DNA of 64,000 nucleotides from Allomuricauda sp. ARW1Y1 (GCF_013407935.1 NZ_JACBZU010000001.1:310001-374000), one strand, 5' to 3'; counted from the first letter of the stretch, positions 33,629-43,414 are shown. Notes: a model not told the origin generated them from the sequence alone. A program made the numbers and translations.

Positions 33629-34884
33629 TCCTCCTTCTCGTGCTCATCAATGTCCTTTTGAAGGTCCAATCGTCTAAAGGTAGGTGATACCAAGGCCGTG
33701 GTTCCTGCGGTCAAAAGCGTCATACATCCACCAAAAACCACCGCTGTGACGGTGCCCATCAATTTGGCCGCCAATCCACTTTCAAAAGCACCCAGCTCAT
33801 TGGAAGACCCGACGAACATGGAATTTACAGAAGCCACCCTGCCCCGCATATTGTCCGGAGTCTTTAATTGCAAAATGGTTTGGCGTATGATCATCGAAAC
33901 ACCATCTACCGCACCACTAAGGAACAAGGCAATCACCGATAACCAAAATAACTCCGACAATCCGAAGACAATAATACAGACGCCGAAGGCGAACACGGCC
34001 CACAGCAATTTTTTTCCAGCATTTTTATGCAGCGGAAATCGGGTGGAGCCCAACATGGTGATGGAAGCTCCCACCGCTGGAGCCGCCCTCAAAATTCCGA
34101 ATCCTTCCGAACCCACATGCAAAATATCCTGTGCATAAACGGGCAAAAGTGCTACGGCCCCGCCAAAAAGTACGGCAATCATATCCAAAGTAAGCGCTCC
34201 AAAAATGGCCTTGTTCCCAAAAACAAACTTGAGTCCATCCCGTAGACTTTGGAAAACTGACTCTCCCAATTTTGGGTTCATAATGGGTTTTTTGGGGATT
34301 TGGAACAAGAACATCAAAGCCACTAGCGAAAAGCCAAAAATAACGCACATGCTCCAGTGCACTCCTATCCAACTTATGGAGAATCCGGCCAAGGCAGGGC
34401 CTAAAACGGATGCCAATTGCCATGTGGAGCTGCTCCACGTAGCTGCATTCGGATATATTTTTTTGGGAACGATCAACGCGATCAACGAAAAAATGGTCGG
34501 TCCTAAAAACGAGCGCACAAATCCGCCCAAAAAAACCAAGGCATAAATGGAATAGAGAATGGTTTTGGATTCCCAAGATGCTTCAAGTCCGGGCCAACTC
34601 AACAAAAACAGCCCCAGACTGATTACGGAAAATCCTGCAATACAGGTCACTAGTAAATTCCGTTTCTCTTTCTGGTCCACGATATGGCCCGCAAAAAGTG
34701 CCATGCTCACCGCAGGAATCACCTCCATCAATCCAATAATCCCCAATGAAAGCGGGTCCTTGGTCAACGAATACACCTGCCACTCAATTACAATAAACTG
34801 CATGGACCATGCAAATACCATGGCAAAACGTACAATCAAAAATATGTTGAATTCCTTATAGCGGAGCGCTGCGTAGGGGTCCAT
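33625..34884 (-). CDS. MFS transporter
   Basis: 419-residue major-facilitator protein, about eleven to twelve membrane segments, with the loop signature GHIVDQKEKRNLL between helices 2 and 3. The pattern is closest to the enterobactin-exporter (EntS)-like or MFS_3 branch, whose members export small molecules; the substrate is unknown. It starts 6 bp after the recJ gene (recJ stop side), so it is the downstream gene of a recJ-MFS pair on the minus strand. Confidence 0.88.
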   Translation of the reverse strand: MDPYAALRYKEFNIFLIVRFAMVFAWSMQFIVIEWQVYSLTKDPLSLGIIGLMEVIPAVSMALFAGHIVDQKEKRNLLVTCIAGFSVISLGLFLLSWPGLEASWESKTILYSIYALVFLGGFVRSFLGPTIFSLIALIVPKKIYPNAATWSSSTWQLASVLGPALAGFSISWIGVHWSMCVIFGFSLVALMFLFQIPKKPIMNPKLGESVFQSLRDGLKFVFGNKAIFGALTLDMIAVLFGGAVALLPVYAQDILHVGSEGFGILRAAPAVGASITMLGSTRFPLHKNAGKKLLWAVFAFGVCIIVFGLSELFWLSVIALFLSGAVDGVSMIIRQTILQLKTPDNMRGRVASVNSMFVGSSNELGAFESGLAAKLMGTVTAVVFGGCMTLLTAGTTALVSPTFRRLDLQKDIDEHEKED

Positions 34885-34890
34885 AAGTAG

Positions 34891-36579
34891 CTAGCGAATA
34901 TCTCTTAGTTTTAGTTGAAGGCTCACCGTTCCGTTCCATTCGTTTTCATCCAACGAAAATACGGCATCAAACGGTTTTATTCGCTTTACCACATTCAATT
35001 TATCGCCCAAATTAAACCCAATGGCGCCAATAGGATTGGAACCGGGCTGATATACGCTACACTTTAAGTGCTTTTCGTCTTCTCCTACGCCTCGTGCGTA
35101 CCCGGTGTCCTTTAAACCTTCGGCCATAAAAATCGGGGTCATGTTCCCTGGGCCAAAAGGGGCAAATTGTTTCAAGATGCGCATCAATTTGGGTGTAATC
35201 TGATGCATAGCGATTTTGGCATCCACAGCAATCTCGGGCTGCAACAGTTTAGGGTCGATGGTTTCCGAAACCACTTTTTCAAACTGATTTTTGAAGGCCT
35301 CGTACTGTTCTTCCAATAGCGTAAGTCCTGCAGCATACATATGTCCGCCGAACTGCTCCAAGCAATCGGAACAGCCTTCAAGCGCGTTGTAAATATCAAA
35401 TCCTTTGACCGAACGGGCCGAAGCAGCCAATTTGTCCCCACTTTTAGTGAAAACCAAAGTAGGTCTGTAATAGGTTTCTGTTAATCGTGAGGCCACGATG
35501 CCTATGACTCCTTTGTGCCAATTTTCGTTGTAGACCACCGAGGTAAACTTATCTTCTTCTTGGTTTTCCTGAATCTGTACCAAGGCTTCTTGGGTTATTT
35601 CTTGGTCCAAACTTCTTCGTTCGGTATTAAATAGTTCGATTTCGGCAGCATATTGTTGCGCTTGTGCAAAATCGGTCTCGCTAAGCAAGGTAACGGCATG
35701 TTGACCGTGTTTCATTCGTCCTGCGGCGTTGATTCGTGGCGCAATGATGAACACCACATCCGTAATGGTAAGTTCCCGTTTTTTGGTTTGGTCGATCAAC
35801 GCTTTGATTCCTGTTCTTGGATATTCGTTGATGACCTGTAGTCCATAATGGGCCAATACGCGATTTTCGCCTGTGATAGGAACAATATCGGCCGCAATGG
35901 CAGTGGCCACCAAATCTAGATATGGCATTAAATCGTTGATAGTTTTACCCTGTTTGGAAGCAAGGGCCTGAATCAATTTAAAGCCTACCCCACAACCGCA
36001 AAGTTCCTTGTACGGGTATTCGCAATCCTCCTGCTTCGGGTCTAAAACCGCAACGGCTTCGGGCAGCTGCTGCCCTGGTCGGTGATGATCGCAAACGATG
36101 ACGTCAATTCCTTTTTCCTTGGCGTATTTTATTTGGTTGATGGCCTTGATGCCACAATCCAGGGCGATCATTAGGCTAACATCATTGTCCGCTGCAAAAT
36201 CAATTCCCTGAAAGGAAATACCATATCCTTCCAAGTAGCGGTCAGGAATATAGGTTGCAACATTGGGGTAGGCTTCCATCAAAAAGGAGCTCATTAATGC
36301 TACGGAAGTCGTGCCGTCCACATCATAATCCCCGTACACCAAAATATTTTCGCCCTTTGCAATGGCTTGCTCAATCCGCTGGACGGCCTTATCCATGTCC
36401 TTCATCAAAAAAGGGTCATGCAAATGGGTCAACTCTGGTCGGAAAAATGCTTTTGCCTCCTCGAAATTGGTAATTCCCCGCTGAATCAACAGTTGGGCCA
36501 CCAAATTCTCCACGCCCAAAGCTTCGGAAAGTTGGTCAATGGCTTCTTGTTCGGGTTTTGGTTTAATGGTCCAGCGCAT
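34891..36579 (-). CDS. recJ: Single-stranded-DNA-specific exonuclease RecJ
   Basis: 5'-3' single-strand exonuclease for recombination and repair. DHH motifs are all visible: YGDYDVDGT, ALDCGIKA, VCDHHRPG, and the DHHA1 region GCVG-like GFDIYNALEGCSDCLEQFGGH (QFGGHMYAAG). 562 residues, normal for the family. ATG start MRWTIKPKPEQ. First gene of a two-gene minus-strand unit with the MFS transporter. Confidence 0.95.
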   Translation of the reverse strand: MRWTIKPKPEQEAIDQLSEALGVENLVAQLLIQRGITNFEEAKAFFRPELTHLHDPFLMKDMDKAVQRIEQAIAKGENILVYGDYDVDGTTSVALMSSFLMEAYPNVATYIPDRYLEGYGISFQGIDFAADNDVSLMIALDCGIKAINQIKYAKEKGIDVIVCDHHRPGQQLPEAVAVLDPKQEDCEYPYKELCGCGVGFKLIQALASKQGKTINDLMPYLDLVATAIAADIVPITGENRVLAHYGLQVINEYPRTGIKALIDQTKKRELTITDVVFIIAPRINAAGRMKHGQHAVTLLSETDFAQAQQYAAEIELFNTERRSLDQEITQEALVQIQENQEEDKFTSVVYNENWHKGVIGIVASRLTETYYRPTLVFTKSGDKLAASARSVKGFDIYNALEGCSDCLEQFGGHMYAAGLTLLEEQYEAFKNQFEKVVSETIDPKLLQPEIAVDAKIAMHQITPKLMRILKQFAPFGPGNMTPIFMAEGLKDTGYARGVGEDEKHLKCSVYQPGSNPIGAIGFNLGDKLNVVKRIKPFDAVFSLDENEWNGTVSLQLKLRDIR

Positions 36580-36600
36580 CCATGTTAGGTTTTGGAAATG

Positions 36601-36884
36601 GTCAGTTCGAGTGTTTCGAAAGATTTTCGAAACGTATCGAGAACCATTGGTTAAACATTTTTAGCAAGATTGGGCAACGAATCAAAATGACCGTTAATGA
36701 GGCTTCTTTTTTGGTTTGACCATTTCATACCATATTTTAAAAATAAGATGGTCACTCCAGTGCTTGTAAACTTAGTACAAAAAACTAATTCTACAATTAT
36801 CCCTTTAAAAGTGGAATTGCTTGTTTTCCATGAAAGCCACTTCTCGATACAATTCTGATTTTATCAGAATTACTCGAAGTGACA
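36601..36884. repeat. Widely spaced paired palindrome element
   Basis: The left end (36601-36645) is GTCAGTTCGAG...TCGAGAACC around a TTTCGAAA.TTTTCGAAA core; the right end (36838-36884) is CTTCTCGATA...TCGAAGTGAC around AATTCTGAT.ATCAGAATT. The two ends are inverted to each other, 190 bp apart. Between them lies a further TGACCAT...ATGGTCA hairpin (36717-36757). No gene is seen in this 308-bp gap. Confidence 0.6.
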
Positions 36885-36887
36885 CTC

Positions 36888-37310
36888 TTACTTATGATGA
36901 AACATGGTCTTAATATCCAACTCAGCAAATTTTCTGAACATTTCCATAACACCACAATATTTTTCTACCGAAAGGTCTACCGCTTTTTTGAGTTTTTCCT
37001 CATTTAAGTTGGCTCCAGTAAAGTGGTACTCTATGGTTACGGAGTCATAGTATTTCGGATGTTCATCGGTGAGGTTCGCAATGGTCTCTATTTTAAAATC
37101 ATCTACCTCCAGCTTCATTTTTTTGATAAGCGAAGCAACATCCAGACCAGAGCAGCCTGCCAAAGAGGACAACATCAATGCTTTGGGGCGCAAACCGGCA
37201 CCCGAACCGCCACTTTCTGCGCCAGCATCCATACGCACTGTATGCCCAGAAGGATTGTTGCTCTCAAAGGCCATTTCGCCTAACCATTTGGTTGTGATGT
37301 GATTTGTCAT
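36888..37310 (-). CDS. OsmC-family protein
   Basis: 140 residues from MTNHITTKWLGEMAFESNN; the longer open frame upstream (to 37622) is out of family and overlaps the divergent gene. OsmC/Ohr proteins are thiol peroxidases acting on organic hydroperoxides. One cysteine is in the usual SLAGCSGLDV position; the second family cysteine is present in VEKYCGVMEMF. Divergent, 55 bp, from an AhpD-like gene, suggesting a shared oxidative-stress role. Confidence 0.88.
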   Translation of the reverse strand: MTNHITTKWLGEMAFESNNPSGHTVRMDAGAESGGSGAGLRPKALMLSSLAGCSGLDVASLIKKMKLEVDDFKIETIANLTDEHPKYYDSVTIEYHFTGANLNEEKLKKAVDLSVEKYCGVMEMFRKFAELDIKTMFHHK

Positions 37311-37365
37311 GATGATTAATTTTTGTTTCTTGTAGACTTCAAAAATACAATTTATAATCTCAACG

Positions 37366-37968
37366 ATGGCCCTAGTAGACCCCCTTTCCCCCGACCATGA
37401 TATCGAAACCAAGCAACTGGCCGAATTTTTCAACGAAACCCTTGGGTTTTGCCCCAATTCGGTGCTGACCATGCAGCACAGGCCTTCCATTTCCAAGGCT
37501 TTTATCAATTTGAACAAAGCGGTAATGGCCAATGAAGACCGTGTGACCTCCGCCTTAAAACGAATGATCGCTTGGGTAAGCAGCAACGCCACGGGTTGCC
37601 GGTATTGCCAAGCACATGCCATTAGGGCCGCAGAACGCTATGGCGCCGAACAGGAACAGCTGGAAAACATTTGGGAATACCGAACCCATAACGCGTTTTC
37701 GGAAGCAGAGAGGGCTGCTTTGGATTTTGCGCTTGCGGCTTCCCAAGTGCCCAATACGGTGAATGCTGATATTAAAAATAGGTTACATCAATATTGGAAC
37801 GATGGCGAAATTGTAGAAATGATGGGGGTCATATCCCTTTTTGGGTACCTCAACCGCTGGAACGATTCTATGGGCACCAACATTGAAGATGGGGCCGTGG
37901 AAAGTGCCGAAAAATATTTGGGCGAAGTAGGTTGGGAAAAGGGCAAGCATGATGGGTCTAAATATTGA
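37366..37968 (+). CDS. Carboxymuconolactone decarboxylase / AhpD-like protein
   Basis: 200 residues. The redox motif is GCRYCQAHA: C78, C81 and H84, the AhpD-type thiol site. The long N-terminal part (about 1-60) is helical; C-terminal LFGYLNRWNDSMG resembles peroxidase-related members of the family. Divergent from OsmC. Together with the gene at 4864 it is the second AhpD-like protein of the window; they are not close relatives by eye. Confidence 0.88.
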   Translation: MALVDPLSPDHDIETKQLAEFFNETLGFCPNSVLTMQHRPSISKAFINLNKAVMANEDRVTSALKRMIAWVSSNATGCRYCQAHAIRAAERYGAEQEQLENIWEYRTHNAFSEAERAALDFALAASQVPNTVNADIKNRLHQYWNDGEIVEMMGVISLFGYLNRWNDSMGTNIEDGAVESAEKYLGEVGWEKGKHDGSKY

Positions 37969-38044
37969 AATGCTTTTCTTGACCTGTATCAACATTTAAG
38001 TCTCTTTATTGTCCAAATTTTGCCATGAACAAAAACTACCGATC

Positions 38045-38626
38045 ATGGCAAAACTGATTTTAACACCTGAAAATCAAATCCAACGATTAAATACCATTTT
38101 CAATTCGGTTGAGCAGCTGAGGGATGTACCTTTGGTTCAACTCAAAAAGCGTGTCAATCCCAAAAGTTGGAGCGTGTTGGAGGTGATTTTACACCTCAAC
38201 ATCGCCTATGGACATTACCACAAGAAGTTTGAGGAAATACTGCCCAACTTATCCAGTATTGATGTGGATCAGAAAAAATTTAAATGCAGGGCTTGGCAAA
38301 AATTTGTGATTGAAGGGCAAAGGCCCAAAAACAACGTCAGAAAATGGAAAATGAAGACGCTAAAACGTTTTGAGCCCATAATCGATTTGGAACATGTGAA
38401 TGACAATAAAGCAAATGAAATTATTGATTCATTCTTTGCGTTGTACGGACATTTAAAGGAAACCATTGTAACTAGCAGGGGAAAGGACGTTACGAAAATA
38501 AAGTTTGCGTCCGCAATCGGACCCATTGTTAATTTTTATCTGCCAGAAAGTTTTGAGTTTCTCATTTGCCATTTGGAACGTCATTTGGTTCAGATTAGTG
38601 AAATTTTGAAACAGGTGGAAAACTAA
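38045..38626 (+). CDS. DinB-like four-helix protein, unknown function
   Basis: 193 residues from MAKLILTPENQ; the TTG at 38009 would add twelve residues but lacks family-like sequence. The pattern WSVLEVILHLNIAYGHYHKKFEEIL and the C-terminal FLICHLERHLVQISEIL, with histidines spaced as in a metal-binding DinB/YfiT bundle, suggests the DinB-like superfamily. These often bind metal or act in thiol metabolism; role here unknown. Confidence 0.7.
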   Translation: MAKLILTPENQIQRLNTIFNSVEQLRDVPLVQLKKRVNPKSWSVLEVILHLNIAYGHYHKKFEEILPNLSSIDVDQKKFKCRAWQKFVIEGQRPKNNVRKWKMKTLKRFEPIIDLEHVNDNKANEIIDSFFALYGHLKETIVTSRGKDVTKIKFASAIGPIVNFYLPESFEFLICHLERHLVQISEILKQVEN

Positions 38627-38694
38627 TCTGTTCATAAATACCTTACTGATTTTGCCCATTGTAGTATTTTTAGAAAAAATATCCTTTGGGCAAT

Positions 38695-39279
38695 ATGCAA
38701 GATGAAGATTTTTTGCTTTTAAAAAACCTCTTTTTCAATCTTCGGATGTCCGATAACGAGGAGGCACGCTTCAAGTCGCTTTGGTGCACAAAATCTTTCA
38801 AGCAATACGATTTAATTACTGAAGCGGGTAGCATTGAACGGAATTTTTACCTCGTCCTCGAAGGCGTACAAGCTATTTATGTCTTGAATGAAAAAGGCGA
38901 AAAGGTAGTTTTGGGCTTCTCGTACACAGGCAGCCCATCTGGGGTTTTTGATTCTTTTGTTAGCGGAGAACCTTCAAAAATTTTCTTGGAAGCCCTGAAG
39001 CCATCAAGACTTTTGGCTATCTCAAAAAGCGATTATCTTGGTCTGTTCAAAAACGATTCTTCCTTTTACCAATGGGGACATCATTTTTTTCAGGAAGTAC
39101 TGTTTGGTAGGTTATCCCGAGAGGTGGAACTGTTGACCCTAACCGCGGAACAACGATATATTTCATTTATGCAAAGATGTCCGGACGAATTAAAGGTAAT
39201 TCCCCAAAAATATCTGGCATCCTACCTCAACATGAAGCCAGAAACCTTTAGCAGACTAAGAGCTTCTACTGTTTACTAA
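38695..39279 (+). CDS. Crp/Fnr-family transcriptional regulator
   Basis: 194 residues from MQDEDFLLLKNLFF; an upstream TTG at 38686 is less likely. The N-terminal cyclic-nucleotide-binding-like fold (ITEAGSIERNFYLVLEGVQAIYV) is followed by a C-terminal helix-turn-helix (YLASYLNMKPETFSRLRA). The ligand is unlikely to be cAMP in this lineage. Its stop overlaps the end of convergent rsmI by 4 bp. Target genes not evident. Confidence 0.85.
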   Translation: MQDEDFLLLKNLFFNLRMSDNEEARFKSLWCTKSFKQYDLITEAGSIERNFYLVLEGVQAIYVLNEKGEKVVLGFSYTGSPSGVFDSFVSGEPSKIFLEALKPSRLLAISKSDYLGLFKNDSSFYQWGHHFFQEVLFGRLSREVELLTLTAEQRYISFMQRCPDELKVIPQKYLASYLNMKPETFSRLRASTVY

Positions 39280-39950
39280 GACTTCTTCCCCCCAACCACA
39301 ATCACAAATTCCCCTTTTGGTGCCTTCGTGGTAAAATAGGCGATCAGCTCGGCTATAGTTCCTCGAACCGTTTCTTCATACAATTTGGTCAATTCCCTGG
39401 ACACGGAAATAGCCCTGTCTTCTCCGAAGTACTCGCCAAAATGGGTCAAGGTTTTGATAAGCTTGTGGGGCGATTCGTAAAAAACCATGGTGCGGGTTTC
39501 TTCGGCCAATTCCAAAAGTCGGGTCTGGCGGCCTTTTTTTATGGGCAGAAACCCTTCAAACACAAATCGGTCGTTGGGCAATCCGCTATTTACCAACGCT
39601 GGAACAAATGCCGTTGGGCCAGGCAAACACTCTACCTCAATATCGTTTTCAACACAAGCGCGGGTCAACAAAAATCCAGGATCTGAAATAGCTGGGGTAC
39701 CTGCATCGGAAATCAGGGCGTAAATGGCACCCTCTTTCATTTTTTGCACCAATCCATCCACCTGTTTATGCTCGTTGTGCATGTGATGGCTCTGCAAAGG
39801 AGTGTCAATCTCAAAATGCTTGAGCAGCTTACCACTGGTCCGGGTGTCTTCAGCCAAAACTACATCTACTTCTTTGAGCACCTTGATGGCACGAAGTGTC
39901 ATGTCCTCCAAATTTCCAATCGGTGTTGGCACCAGATATAGCTTTCCCAT
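39276..39950 (-). CDS. rsmI: 16S rRNA (cytidine1402-2'-O)-methyltransferase
   Basis: SAM-dependent methyltransferase of the tetrapyrrole-methylase fold that methylates C1402 of 16S rRNA. 224 residues. Family signatures: GKLYLVPTPIGNLEDMTLRAI at the N-terminus, AEDTR, SDAGTPAISDPG, and FYESPHK. The hypothetical gene at 39999 is 48 bp upstream on the same strand. Confidence 0.95.
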   Translation of the reverse strand: MGKLYLVPTPIGNLEDMTLRAIKVLKEVDVVLAEDTRTSGKLLKHFEIDTPLQSHHMHNEHKQVDGLVQKMKEGAIYALISDAGTPAISDPGFLLTRACVENDIEVECLPGPTAFVPALVNSGLPNDRFVFEGFLPIKKGRQTRLLELAEETRTMVFYESPHKLIKTLTHFGEYFGEDRAISVSRELTKLYEETVRGTIAELIAYFTTKAPKGEFVIVVGGKKS

Positions 39951-39998
39951 AGACCAAAGTTACGGTCTTACCTCTAAATTAAAATGGTAAAATGGAAT

Positions 39999-40694
39999 TT
40001 ATGCGAACCTTTTCTCAATGAGTGACATGAAGCGGGCCTCATACTCTTCTTTCCCCTCCCAATTATTGTACTCCGGCTTCACCATATTGTTGATGAAAGC
40101 AATGGAGCGTTCTTGGGTATCGATGGTGTTGAGTTGGGAAAGCACCCGCGTATAATCTTCCATATTGTTGTTGAACAAGTGCTTTACAAAGGCCAGTTTG
40201 TCGTTCAAGCCGACCTGAAAATCCTTAGCAAGCCTATCGTTCAACGATTTTGGCTGAATGGACTGTGCAGTGGAAGTGTTGCCTACCTGTTTGGGAGTTA
40301 CGTCTTCCATGTCGTTTTTCATTAAGTTGGGCTTTGCCACAAATTCAGTAAAAACCTTTTCCAGATCTTCGTCGGACGGCATTTCGGACACAATATCCCT
40401 GATCGTGTCCATCGAAGGAGTTGTAATGATATCCTCTTGGTGCGGATTACTTTCCGGAACAGATTTGTTACCGCTCAACACAGCATTGGCCATTTTCTCG
40501 AACCGTGAGGCAATCACGTTTTGGGAGACATCTACCTCCACATCGTTCAACTTCTCATCAATAAATTTGAGAACGGCCAGTTTCTCATAAATTTTTCTGG
40601 ACTTATCATATAGTGCCGCAAGATCGGTATCCTCCCGCGCCGTAATAATCTCGGTGGACAATTTGATCAGCTCTTCCCTCAATTTCCGTATCAT
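39999..40694 (-). CDS. Conserved Bacteroidota hypothetical protein
   Basis: 231 residues, no recognised domain, no signal peptide or membrane segment. N- and C-terminal parts are charged and helical (IRKLREELIKLSTEI; LNDKLAFVKHLFNNNMEDYTRVL), joined by a low-complexity middle rich in S, T, P and D (about 80-150). The second half resembles a family of small helical proteins typical for Bacteroidota next to rsmI/tdk, but I cannot name it. Upstream of rsmI on the same strand, divergent from tdk. Confidence 0.75.
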   Translation of the reverse strand: MIRKLREELIKLSTEIITAREDTDLAALYDKSRKIYEKLAVLKFIDEKLNDVEVDVSQNVIASRFEKMANAVLSGNKSVPESNPHQEDIITTPSMDTIRDIVSEMPSDEDLEKVFTEFVAKPNLMKNDMEDVTPKQVGNTSTAQSIQPKSLNDRLAKDFQVGLNDKLAFVKHLFNNNMEDYTRVLSQLNTIDTQERSIAFINNMVKPEYNNWEGKEEYEARFMSLIEKRFA

Positions 40695-40849
40695 AGCTTT
40701 TCCTCTTTCGTATAAAAATATAACGATTTTGCGAATACCCTATCAACAAAAGGTTAAAATCTTATTGAAAACAGGGGTGCAATTTTTTAGTAGCTTTGTG
40801 CTGGTTCCCATATAACGGGAAAACAAACAATTTCTTTCAAAAATACGGT

Positions 40850-41494
40850 ATGTTTCTCGAAAACACAGTCAACCCTAAGGAACAGTTTGGATGGATTGAG
40901 GTGATTTGCGGCTCCATGTTTTCCGGAAAGACCGAAGAGCTTATCCGTAGACTAAGGCGGGCCCAATTTGCCAAACAAAAGGTGGAGATTTTTAAACCCA
41001 TTGTGGATACTCGCTATCATGAAGAAATGGTGGTCTCCCACGATGCAAACGAAATCCGGTCCACTCCGGTTCCCGCTGCAGCAAATATTCGCCTGTTGGC
41101 GGATGACTGTGATGTAATCGGCATTGACGAAGCGCAATTTTTTGACGATGAGATCGTAACCGTGTGCAACGATTTGGCCAACCGTGGTATCCGGGTGGTG
41201 GTTGCCGGGCTGGATATGGATTTTAAGGGCAATCCTTTTGGACCCATGCCCGCGTTAATGGCAACGGCAGAATATGTGACCAAAGTACACGCCGTTTGCA
41301 CGCGAACAGGCAATCTGGCCAATTACAGTTTTAGAAAATCCCTTAACGATAACTTGGTGCTCCTGGGCGAAACCGAAGAATATGAACCGTTGAGTCGTGG
41401 GGCTTTCTACAAGGCCATGCTCCGGGAAAAAATCAAGGATATGGATGTAAAGTCCGAAGAGGTGAATTCCAAAAAAGAAAAATCCAATGAGTAA
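40850..41494 (+). CDS. tdk: Thymidine kinase, Bacteroidota type without full zinc site
   Basis: Phosphorylates thymidine in the salvage pathway. 214 residues from [12 protein letters not shown]; the open frame begins earlier but lacks family sequence. Walker A is [11 protein letters not shown] and the DEAQ motif is present (IDEAQFFDD). The usual four-cysteine zinc ribbon is not kept: VHAVCTRTG has one cysteine and the C-terminal CxxC is replaced by SRGAF. A TAGCTTTG -7 box lies at 40791. Overlaps alr by 8 bp. Confidence 0.93.
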   Translation: MFLENTVNPKEQFGWIEVICGSMFSGKTEELIRRLRRAQFAKQKVEIFKPIVDTRYHEEMVVSHDANEIRSTPVPAAANIRLLADDCDVIGIDEAQFFDDEIVTVCNDLANRGIRVVVAGLDMDFKGNPFGPMPALMATAEYVTKVHAVCTRTGNLANYSFRKSLNDNLVLLGETEEYEPLSRGAFYKAMLREKIKDMDVKSEEVNSKKEKSNE

Positions 41495-42593
41495 GGTCGG
41501 GGAAACTACCTTGGTCTTGGACCTATCGGCCTTGGAACACAATTACAAATACCTTCGTTCCAAAATTGAGCCCACCACCAAATTTTTAGGAGTAGTAAAG
41601 GCCTTTGCCTATGGGAGCGATATGGTGACCATTGCGCAAAAATTGGAACAATTGGGCGCCGATTACCTTGCCGTAGCCTACGCAAGTGAAGGGGTTCTGT
41701 TACGACAGGCCGGCATAAAACTACCGATATTGGTCCTGCATCCCTTGGCATCAAATTTTGATGATTTGATTGCCTATTGCTTGGAACCGAGTCTTTATTC
41801 GAAAAACATCCTAAAACAATTTCTGAAAGCTGCCGAGATACAAGAACAAAAGCAGTATCCCGTTCACATTAAGTTCAACACAGGGCTTAACCGTCTGGGT
41901 TTTGCCGAAACCGATGTTGATTTTATTGAGGAAGCCATCACAAAAAGTACATCCATTAAAATCGTTTCAACCTTTTCGCATTTAGCGGCCTCTGAAGATG
42001 GTAACGAAAGGGAGTTCAGTTTAGCGCAGATTCATTCCTTTACCACATCGAGCAAGGCATTGGCTGAAAAATTGGGCTACACTCCCATGCGGCATATGTT
42101 GAACACTTCCGGAATCATCAATTATCCGAAGGCTCAGTTCGAGATGGTCCGCAGCGGCATCGGATTGTACGGCTACGGTAATCAGGCCGAAGTGGATGCA
42201 GCCCTCAAGCCCGTAGCCACGCTCAAAACCGTTATTTCGCAAATCCATGAAATCGAGCCCAACCATTCCGTAGGCTACAACCGCGCTTTTAAAGCCGACC
42301 AAAAAACAAGGAGTGCCACTTTGCCCTTGGGCCATGCCGATGGTATTGGTCGACAGTACGGAAAAGGAAAAGGTTCGGTGAGTATCAACGGGAAAAAAGC
42401 ACCGATTTTGGGGAATGTGTGCATGGACATGATCATGGTAGACGTCACCGGAATTGATTGCAAGGAAGGGGACGAGGTCATCGTGTTCGGTCCGGAAAAA
42501 TCCGCAGAAGCGTTTGCAGCAGGAGCCAATACCATCTCCTACGAAATCCTAACCGCGATATCCCAGCGTGTAAAAAGAGTGGTGAAAAATTGA
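41487..42593 (+). CDS. alr: Alanine racemase
   Basis: PLP enzyme making D-alanine for peptidoglycan. 368 residues. The PLP lysine is K38 in [10 protein letters not shown]; the catalytic tyrosine is in VGYNRAF near residue 265. It overlaps tdk by 8 bp, so translation is coupled. Family motifs NTGLNRLGF and VCMDMIMVD are present. Confidence 0.95.
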   Translation: MSKVGETTLVLDLSALEHNYKYLRSKIEPTTKFLGVVKAFAYGSDMVTIAQKLEQLGADYLAVAYASEGVLLRQAGIKLPILVLHPLASNFDDLIAYCLEPSLYSKNILKQFLKAAEIQEQKQYPVHIKFNTGLNRLGFAETDVDFIEEAITKSTSIKIVSTFSHLAASEDGNEREFSLAQIHSFTTSSKALAEKLGYTPMRHMLNTSGIINYPKAQFEMVRSGIGLYGYGNQAEVDAALKPVATLKTVISQIHEIEPNHSVGYNRAFKADQKTRSATLPLGHADGIGRQYGKGKGSVSINGKKAPILGNVCMDMIMVDVTGIDCKEGDEVIVFGPEKSAEAFAAGANTISYEILTAISQRVKRVVKN

Positions 42594-42672
42594 CTTTTTT
42601 TCGGCACCATCGTCCTTGCAGACCACTTTTTTCTTTACTTTGTTGGTCAATAACCAATACTCAACTATAAAA

Positions 42673-43080
42673 ATGGGATTTTTAAAAGAATTTAAAGAAT
42701 TTGCCATGAAAGGAAACCTGGTGGATATTGCCGTAGGTTTCGTCATGGGTGCCGCTTTCAAAGAAGTGGTGTCTTCCTTCACTGGAGGTATTGTATCTCC
42801 ACTGATCGGATTATTGTTTAACGCAGATTTCAACGATTTGAAATACGTCATCACCGAGGGGACTCCAAATGATGCAGGAGAAATTGTTGGGGAAATTGCC
42901 GTGCTCTACGGTGCATTCCTTACCAATGTCATCGACTTTATCATCGTGGCCTTTGTGATGTTCCTCATTGTGAAAGGCGTTAACAAGATGAAGAAAAAAG
43001 AGGAGCCCGCACCAGAAGCACCAAAGGGTCCAACCCAAGAGGAGTTGCTGGCAGAAATCAGGGATTTACTTAAAAAGTAA
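42673..43080 (+). CDS. mscL: Large-conductance mechanosensitive channel
   Basis: 135 residues from MGFLKEFKEFAMKGNLVDIAVGF, the exact family N-terminus; the frame opens earlier at 42616 without family sequence. Two membrane segments (about 15-45 and 70-100) and a charged helical tail. Opens under membrane tension to release solutes on osmotic downshift. Confidence 0.95.
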   Translation: MGFLKEFKEFAMKGNLVDIAVGFVMGAAFKEVVSSFTGGIVSPLIGLLFNADFNDLKYVITEGTPNDAGEIVGEIAVLYGAFLTNVIDFIIVAFVMFLIVKGVNKMKKKEEPAPEAPKGPTQEELLAEIRDLLKK

Positions 43081-43110
43081 TTCAAGATTCATATTCAATG
43101 ATGATGCAAT

Positions 43111-43184
43111 GTCATTTCGAGCGAAGTCGAGAAGTATTTGGGACAAAAAACCAATCATCAGGCCTCGACTGCGCTCGACCTGAC
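43111..43184. repeat. Paired intergenic palindrome element (TCGAG type)
   Basis: GTCATTTCGAGCG..GTCGAGAA on the left and CCTCGACTGCGCTCGACCTGAC on the right, inverted to each other with about 40 bp between. The rest of the 334-bp gap up to asd holds only the promoter at 43364. Confidence 0.65.
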
Positions 43185-43363
43185 AACGAGTTGCCTTAAT
43201 CATTGGATGTTTTGCATCTGAAAGCATAAAAATAGTTGGTGCACTTTAGGCACCGCCGCTACATCACAGTAACCTTTAAAACCATCAATGTGTTTCGCTA
43301 ACATGTTGATGGTTGTTTTATTTATAACATTTTGTTATTTTTTATTGATTGCTGCGAAAAAAG

Positions 43364-43394
43364 CTTGTTTAACTCCCTGACTAAAGTACCTTTG
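43364..43394 (+). promoter_or_regulatory. Bacteroidota-type promoter of asd
   Basis: CTTG at 43364-43367, a 19-nt spacer, then TACCTTTG at 43387-43394, putting the transcription start about 15 bp before the ATG at 43415. A near-perfect match. Confidence 0.75.
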
Positions 43395-43414
43395 CGGCAA
43401 GAAATAATTTTTAG

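Noticed and set aside
37311-37622. N-terminal extension of the OsmC ORF
   Set aside because: The extra 104 residues overlap the divergent AhpD-like gene and do not resemble any OsmC; MTNHITTKW is the natural start.
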